Below are positions 60,210-64,000 of a stretch of 64,000 bases of DNA, piece by piece; position 1 is the stretch's first letter, and each line of letters opens with the position of its first letter. The notes under the pieces are model-generated. The model worked only from the letters and a program-made list of their open reading frames with translations. It made no database searches and was not told the DNA's origin. The stretch spans positions 682,001-746,000 of the forward strand of contig CP019169.1 in assembly GCA_001953215.1 (NCBI GenBank), given 5' to 3'. Both the position numbers and the translations under genes were made by a program. The stretch comes from Betaproteobacteria bacterium GR16-43. GTDB lineage: Bacteria; Pseudomonadota; Gammaproteobacteria; Burkholderiales; Usitatibacteraceae.

Positions 60210-60509
60210 AGCACTTCGTCTCCTCCTTTCCGGCGCTTTCCACCACGCATAACCGTTCTTGAGCCACAGACCCTCGAGTCTAGGTAGACGTACGCCATCA
60301 TGTCTATTCAAGGAAGGCGAGTCCCCAAAACGGCGGCGATACATTGCAAGAGCTTCGAGACGGCGCTGGCGATGGCGAGTACGGGCATGAACCGATTTGT
60401 TTCTCTCACGCGCGGCTGCTGAAGCAATGACCGTGTAAAGCTCGCTGGCCCGCATATGGGTCCACGCGATCTTCGTTTTCTGCCACGGTCGTCGTCGGTA
60501 CCTCGCCAT
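60204..60509 (-). CDS. Cassette gene, highly basic small protein
   Basis: 101 residues, very rich in Arg/Lys (MARYRRRPWQKTKIAWTHMR, RTRHRQRRLEALAMYRRRFG). Could bind nucleic acid, but no fold is recognised. Confidence 0.55.
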   Translation of the reverse strand: MARYRRRPWQKTKIAWTHMRASELYTVIASAAARERNKSVHARTRHRQRRLEALAMYRRRFGDSPSLNRHDGVRLPRLEGLWLKNGYAWWKAPERRRRSAV

Positions 60510-60515
60510 GGTGCT

Positions 60516-60611
60516 GTCTAACGACCGAGTTGAGCGGCCGGGCACGATGCCGGCTCGCAATGACACAGCGCGACACGGTGGCTCACGGTCCGCTCCAACG
60601 CGTTGTTAGAC
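60516..60611 (-). repeat. attC 24
   Basis: 96 bp, GTCTAAC/GTTAGAC ends; gives the TAA of gene 60606. Confidence 0.95.
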
Positions 60612-60920
60612 AGCATTGATTCCCTTCTTCCGCGCCTTCCACCAACCGATGAGACTCTCCGCGTACTTCTGGCTGCGCTCAAGTGGAAGGGGCACACCCA
60701 TGTGCTCGGTGGTGAGTTTGTGAAGATGCCGGGCCAGCGCGTCGGCCGCGGCTCCATCTCGAAGGAATTTCAGGACGACCGGCGCATAGGAGTCGTACTC
60801 GTCGAGAGGAGCGTCTGGGTCGTCGGGATCGAGAATAACCCCGATTGGATCCCACGATCGGAGTTCGTACTCCACCGCCCGAAGGTCATCGCGGATCTCC
60901 TTCCTCTGCACGTTGTTCAA
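60606..60920 (-). CDS. Cassette gene, DUF1871-like protein
   Basis: 104 residues. Contains SWDPIGVILDPDDPDAPLDE then YDSYAPVVLKFLRDGAAADA and LHKLTTEHMGVPLP, a pattern of DUF1871-type proteins, often found in immunity or integron contexts. Function unknown. Confidence 0.6.
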   Translation of the reverse strand: MNNVQRKEIRDDLRAVEYELRSWDPIGVILDPDDPDAPLDEYDSYAPVVLKFLRDGAAADALARHLHKLTTEHMGVPLPLERSQKYAESLIGWWKARKKGINAV

Positions 60921-60924
60921 TGCT

Positions 60925-61020
60925 GTCTAACGACCGAGTTGAGCGGCCGGGCACAACGCCCATTCGCAATGACACAGCGCGTCACGGTGGTTCACGGTCC
61001 GCTCCAACGAGTTGTTAGAC
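60925..61020 (-). repeat. attC 25
   Basis: 96 bp, GTCTAAC/GTTAGAC ends, ACGAGTTG in the R'' arm; gives the TAA of gene 61015. Confidence 0.94.
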
Positions 61021-61353
61021 AGCAAGCAGCTTCTCATCGAACCACACATCTTTGTGGTTGGGCGCCAAGAGCACTCGCCATCCTGGACCGAGGCCAAGAT
61101 AGGGTACCAACGCCGGACATTGCTCCGACAGGTGCGCTACGTGAACCGGTTTGAAGAAGGTCAGATCCTGGGACAACTCTTCACCACCCCAGATGTACCA
61201 CCCACAAGATGTGCCCTGACGCGGATGACGGAGTGCGTTGAGCGGCTCCAAGGAAAGTGTTTCGAGCGCCACGCCCGCCATCTCCTGTGCGCCCACTGGC
61301 ACGAACAAGGCCCCGAATCTTGCGGCCATGCTCTGTTGTTCGGAGTCGCTCAT
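61015..61353 (-). CDS. Cassette gene, Imm33/DUF2185-like immunity protein
   Basis: 112 residues. Core CGWYIWGGEELSQDLTFFKP, VHVAHLSEQCPALVPYLGLG and GPGWRVLLAPNHKDVWFDEK are the Imm33/DUF2185 pattern. Family proposed to neutralise polymorphic toxins; no toxin gene adjacent. Confidence 0.7.
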   Translation of the reverse strand: MSDSEQQSMAARFGALFVPVGAQEMAGVALETLSLEPLNALRHPRQGTSCGWYIWGGEELSQDLTFFKPVHVAHLSEQCPALVPYLGLGPGWRVLLAPNHKDVWFDEKLLAV

Positions 61354-61367
61354 TTGTGGGGCTTGCT

Positions 61368-61463
61368 GTCTAACGACCGAGTTGAGCGGCCGGGCACGAT
61401 GCCCGTTCGAAATGACACAGCGCGCCACGATGGTTCACGGTCCGCTCCAACGCGTTGTTAGAT
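61368..61463 (-). repeat. attC 26
   Basis: 96 bp, GTCTAAC/GTTAGAT ends; gives the TAA of gene 61458. Confidence 0.95.
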
Positions 61464-61931
61464 CGCAGGCTTTGCATACTGAACTCGAAGCTGATTCAAC
61501 ATCTCGGCAAGCTGCGCCGCGGGCATTCCGTAAGTGTCGGGAAGCGCACCTTCAACGCCGGACATCGCGGAGCTGAGTCGTCGAAGGCTGGCAGATTCGC
61601 GAAAACCTGGAGCGTAGTTCCAGCCGACCATGTGATTGTGATGGATTGTCACTGGCACGAACAGTTGAACATTCGACCATGCGACGAAAGTCCTTCGGAA
61701 GAGGCTCACGGACAAGAAGCCCTTCTCGTCCAAAGTGAGGTAAGAGCTCTTGGGGTGGAGTCCAATGGCGAAGACGACCGCTGCCAGGCCGAAGAACACT
61801 ATGCAAGAGATAGCCACGACCGGTTCTCGAGGAAGCATCCAAACGCCGGCCGCGACGAAAATGCCCGAGCCCAGCATGAACAAGAGCATCTTCCTGGGAC
61901 TCGTTCGAAATGTGACAGGTAGCGTTTGCAC
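61458..61931 (-). CDS. Cassette gene, STM3941-like membrane protein
   Basis: 157 residues. Two N-terminal helices (about 15-33 and 38-57), then a PH-like beta domain (LTLDEKGFLSVSLFRRTFVA) and an end VEGALPDTYGMPAAQLAEML typical of the STM3941 group. Unknown function. Confidence 0.62.
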   Translation of the reverse strand: MQTLPVTFRTSPRKMLLFMLGSGIFVAAGVWMLPREPVVAISCIVFFGLAAVVFAIGLHPKSSYLTLDEKGFLSVSLFRRTFVAWSNVQLFVPVTIHHNHMVGWNYAPGFRESASLRRLSSAMSGVEGALPDTYGMPAAQLAEMLNQLRVQYAKPAI

Positions 61932-61950
61932 TCGCGATGCCTCGCCTGCG

Positions 61951-62046
61951 ATCTAACGACCGAGTTGAGCGGCCGGGCACGACACCCATTCGCAAAGACA
62001 CAGCGCGCCACGACGGTTCACGGTCCGATCCAACGCGTTGTTAGAA
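61951..62046 (-). repeat. attC 27
   Basis: 96 bp, ATCTAAC/GTTAGAA ends; closes the 62050 cassette. Confidence 0.95.
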
Positions 62047-62049
62047 GGC

Positions 62050-62349
62050 CTACTTGCCATGGCTAACCCAGATGACATTCCCATTGCGCTTGTCGATCTC
62101 GGCGATCGCGACGCCCCTAGCAGAGTCGCTCGGAAGCGTTCCTTGAACGGTCCAGACTCCCCTATGAAGCGATGCTCGGAAAGGCTTCTGTTTTTCAACT
62201 TGATCACGGCCGTACAAAGGTACCCAAGCGGCGAGGGCAATGGCGATGGCTGCGTTTTCGTCGGGAACAACGCCCGCGTTGAATTGCCCCAACGAGAATA
62301 CCGCCGGTAGCGCAACCAGGATTGCCAGAACTGCCACGGCTCGACGCAT
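62050..62349 (-). CDS. Cassette gene, NTF2-fold immunity-type protein
   Basis: 99 residues. Signal or anchor (MRRAVAVLAILVALPAVFS), then the family core PDENAAIAIALAAWVPLYGR, KPFRASLHRGVWTVQGTLP and VAIAEIDKRNGNVIWVSHGK. Members are predicted immunity proteins against secreted toxins. The partner toxin is not present. Confidence 0.75.
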   Translation of the reverse strand: MRRAVAVLAILVALPAVFSLGQFNAGVVPDENAAIAIALAAWVPLYGRDQVEKQKPFRASLHRGVWTVQGTLPSDSARGVAIAEIDKRNGNVIWVSHGK

Positions 62350-62354
62350 AGGCC

Positions 62355-62450
62355 TTCTAACGACCAAGTTGAGCGGCCGGGCACGGCGCCCATTCGCGAA
62401 GACACAGTGCGCCACGATGGGTCACGGTCCGCTCCAACGCGTTGTTAGAC
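62355..62450 (-). repeat. attC 28
   Basis: 96 bp, TTCTAAC/GTTAGAC ends; gives the TAA of gene 62445. Confidence 0.94.
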
Positions 62451-62696
62451 GGCTCTTGCCAGCAGAATAGTGTCATCGTCTGGCTCCTGGAACACTAACG
62501 CTCCACCCTCTTCGACTTGAACCAAGAGGCCTGTGCCACACTCCTCACGCCACATCTCGAGATTCTGCCCCGGCACGGCGCCCTCCGTCGGACCGCCAAT
62601 CACAACTAGCACGCGACATCGCACGCCGGGGCCATGATTGAGATCGATCAAGTCGCCCACCATCGGTAGCTCGCCGCTCGGGTAAGGTGCCGACAT
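62445..62696 (-). CDS. Cassette gene, small acidic protein
   Basis: 83 residues. MVGDLIDLNHGPGVRCRVLV and EEGGALVFQEPDDDTILLAR indicate a beta-barrel-like small domain. Not recognised. Confidence 0.58.
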   Translation of the reverse strand: MSAPYPSGELPMVGDLIDLNHGPGVRCRVLVVIGGPTEGAVPGQNLEMWREECGTGLLVQVEEGGALVFQEPDDDTILLARAV

Positions 62697-62710
62697 GTGC
62701 GATGAGAGCC

Positions 62711-62806
62711 GTCTAACGACCGAGTTGAGCGGCCGGGCACGGCGCCCATTCGCAAAGACACAGCGCGCCACGATGGTTCACGGTCCGCTCCAACGCGTTG
62801 TTAGAT
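62711..62806 (-). repeat. attC 29
   Basis: 96 bp, GTCTAAC/GTTAGAT ends; gives the TAA of gene 62801. Confidence 0.95.
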
Positions 62807-63052
62807 TGCACGCACTGCCTCGCTCTCCAGTCCTTCGGATTGTCGGTAGATCCGGCGAAGTGCATAGAGAAACATTGCGTGGTAACCCAGGGCGAAGATG
62901 CCGAAGTACACGCCAAGGTTCAGCGGATGGTCCTTTCCGTACGTCACGGCGAAGAAGATCGCCATGGCAGGCAGGCCCAAGGACATGACGAAGCGAGGCC
63001 AAGAAGAAATAGAAGCTTTGGTCCAACGCCGTGGATCGCTCATGAGACTCAT
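62801..63052 (-). CDS. Cassette gene, two-helix membrane protein
   Basis: 83 residues from ATG 63052; ATG 63040 is possible. Helices about 21-39 and 46-65 (LGVYFGIFALGYHAMFLYAL). Unknown. Confidence 0.65.
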   Translation of the reverse strand: MSLMSDPRRWTKASISSWPRFVMSLGLPAMAIFFAVTYGKDHPLNLGVYFGIFALGYHAMFLYALRRIYRQSEGLESEAVRAI

Positions 63053-63083
63053 CGGTTCTCCTTCGCTGATAGTTCCGCGTGCA

Positions 63084-63179
63084 ATCTAACGACCGAGTTG
63101 AGCGGCCGGGCACGATACCCGTTCGCAAAGACACAGCGCGCCACGATGATTCACGGTCCGCTCCAACGCGTTGTTAGAT
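63084..63179 (-). repeat. attC 30
   Basis: 96 bp, ATCTAAC/GTTAGAT ends; gives the TAA of gene 63174. Confidence 0.95.
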
Positions 63180-63449
63180 CGCATGGGCCCTCAGTTTGAA
63201 CTCGTTTCCCTCAGCGTAGATCTCCCCGCCTGGAAAGGACGCCGGCGCGAAAGCTTCTTGGATCAACACGCGAACGTCACCGAATAGCGGCAAGCCCTCG
63301 TCAGGTGGCACCTTGTTCGGCTTCCAACCTCCGAGGTCGACGATCCATTCGTCGCGCTTCCAGGTGATGAGAAGAAACCAGTCCATTGGGTCAGCGCCGG
63401 AGATGAAACGCTCGACTTTGGCGATGGCGTCCGGCGTGATCGTGACCAT
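63174..63449 (-). CDS. Cassette gene, small soluble protein
   Basis: 91 residues. Contains FLLITWKRDEWIVDLGGWKP, DEGLPLFGDVRVLIQEA and GGEIYAEGNEFKLRAHAI, looking like a small HesB/beta-rich domain but without Cys. Not recognised. Confidence 0.58.
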   Translation of the reverse strand: MVTITPDAIAKVERFISGADPMDWFLLITWKRDEWIVDLGGWKPNKVPPDEGLPLFGDVRVLIQEAFAPASFPGGEIYAEGNEFKLRAHAI

Positions 63450-63452
63450 GCG

Positions 63453-63548
63453 ATCTAACGACCGAGTTGAGCGGCCGGCCGCGACGCCCATTCGCAAAGA
63501 CACAGCGCGCCACAATGTTTTACGGTCCGCTCCAACGCGTTGTTAGAT
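63453..63548 (-). repeat. attC 31
   Basis: 96 bp, ATCTAAC/GTTAGAT ends; closes the 63571 cassette. Confidence 0.95.
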
Positions 63549-63570
63549 GGCCGGTTATCGCAAGCCACGG

Positions 63571-63810
63571 CTATAGTCTCCACTTTCGAAAGCTTTGAAC
63601 TCGTGCGTTGAACCACCGGACAACTGAGGCGAGCCCGACGACGGCGCCGACGATTGCAATTGGCCACGCCCACTCGAGCGGGACCCACCGGATGGCCACA
63701 ATGAGCGCGACGCCAACAACGATACCCCAAGCTTCGAGGCCATCGGTGGGATAGCTTCGGAGGTTCTCATCGGTCGGTGACCTTCGGAAATGTTCCCGCG
63801 TCGGTTCCAT
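63571..63810 (-). CDS. Cassette gene, two-helix membrane protein
   Basis: 79 residues. Helices about 27-45 and 48-66 (LEAWGIVVGVALIVAIRWVP); basic tail. Unknown. Confidence 0.62.
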   Translation of the reverse strand: MEPTREHFRRSPTDENLRSYPTDGLEAWGIVVGVALIVAIRWVPLEWAWPIAIVGAVVGLASVVRWFNARVQSFRKWRL

Positions 63811-63821
63811 TCTAGGCAGCC

Positions 63822-63917
63822 ATCTAACGACCGAGTTGAGCGGCCGGGCACAACGCCCATTCGCAACGACACAGCGCGCCACGATGGTTCACGGTCCGCT
63901 CCAACGCGTTGTTAGAT
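63822..63917 (-). repeat. attC 32
   Basis: 96 bp, ATCTAAC/GTTAGAT ends; gives the TAA of the last, partial gene. The array continues past the window. Confidence 0.95.
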
Positions 63918-64000
63918 GGCATTTGTGCTTCCGAGGTTCGCGAGCCACAAAGGTGAAGTGAACAGCGCAAGCGCGACGCCTAGTGTTACGAATATGACTA
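63912..64000 (-). CDS. Cassette gene, 3' end only
   Basis: Last 28 residues of a hydrophobic protein (VIFVTLGVALALFTSPLWLA then NLGSTNAI) with its TAA in attC 32. Probably another small membrane protein; the 5' end lies outside the window. Confidence 0.55.
   Translation of the reverse strand, partial: VIFVTLGVALALFTSPLWLANLGSTNAI

Larger units (their letters stand above)
49635..64000 (-). mobile_element. Integron cassette array (distal part), 32 attC sites, no integrase in window
   Basis: Thirty-two near-identical sites separate small genes that nearly all read on the minus strand. In that direction each site reads TAACAACGCGTTGGAGCGGA ... GCCGCTCAACTCGGTCGTTA. It has the R''/R' ends, paired L''/L' arms, and an extra G in L'' (TTGGAGCGG against TTGAGCGG), which fixes the orientation. 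New cassettes enter at the attI end, so the integrase and attI should lie beyond 64000 and the oldest cassettes here are at the left. Site uniformity is typical of chromosomal integrons. Confidence 0.95.

Noticed and set aside
49676-63890. Plus-strand frames such as NDRVERPGTMPTRNDT...SAPTRC and other repeated peptides
   Set aside because: They are translations of the attC site itself on the opposite strand and recur at every site without gene context.
49635-63917. CRISPR array
   Set aside because: Repeats are about 96 bp, imperfect palindromes with attC ends, and spacers are genes of variable length; no cas genes.
1-64000. tRNA or rRNA genes
   Set aside because: No tRNA-like cloverleaf ending or conserved rRNA stretch was noticed on either strand; a covariance search was not possible.

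Overview
The window looks like a GC-rich betaproteobacterial chromosome. The order hemA-prfA-prmC-grxD beside a pilB-type pilus ATPase is a housekeeping arrangement typical of that class, and the proteins, codon use and high GC of the first 45 kb fit. The species cannot be named from this sequence. No tRNA, rRNA or CRISPR array was seen.

Region 1 (1-5.7 kb) is core: the 5' part of pilB, a periplasmic glutathione peroxidase, and the compact hemA-prfA-prmC run followed by grxD. Region 2 (5.7-12.1 kb) handles molybdate and tungstate: a one-domain ModE regulator, modABC with a palindromic Mo-box touching the modA start codon, tupBCA, and a second ModE-like HTH fused to a substrate-binding domain. 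Region 3 (12.1-20.4 kb) holds an exported transglutaminase-like protein, then a probably co-transcribed set: TonB-dependent receptor, YfiR-like protein, hybrid histidine kinase, and a FecB/BtuF-type binding protein with permease and ATPase. Its position next to two Mo/W importers suggests a MolABC-like route with its own outer-membrane receptor.

Region 4 (20.4-28.5 kb) carries a PQQ-type sugar dehydrogenase, an MFS exporter, an AraC regulator with an OsmC protein, and small enzymes. It also has three non-coding structures: a perfect 45-bp hairpin between convergent genes, two inverted copies of a roughly 200-bp MITE-like element, and a 300-bp element with IS5-like ends and CTAG flanks. Region 5 (28.5-45.4 kb) is mostly small minus-strand genes, many overlapping by 4 bp (methyltransferases, VOC proteins, small membrane proteins, RidA, a phosphatase). 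It includes an apparently autoregulated HTH/membrane-protein pair and a large ATPase-LuxR regulator.

Region 6 (45.4-64 kb) is the oldest end of a large integron cassette array on the minus strand. Three decayed attC remnants lie at 45.4, 46.4 and 48.5 kb. From 49.6 kb to the right edge there are 32 attC sites, mostly 96 bp and very alike, each closing a cassette. The integrase and attI should lie beyond position 64000. Recognisable cargo is largely defensive: a HigBA-like toxin-antitoxin pair, barstar, Tdi1/DUF1851, Imm33/DUF2185-like and NTF2-fold immunity-type proteins, plus VOC, GNAT and many tiny membrane proteins. Many cassette genes take their TAA stop from the attC.
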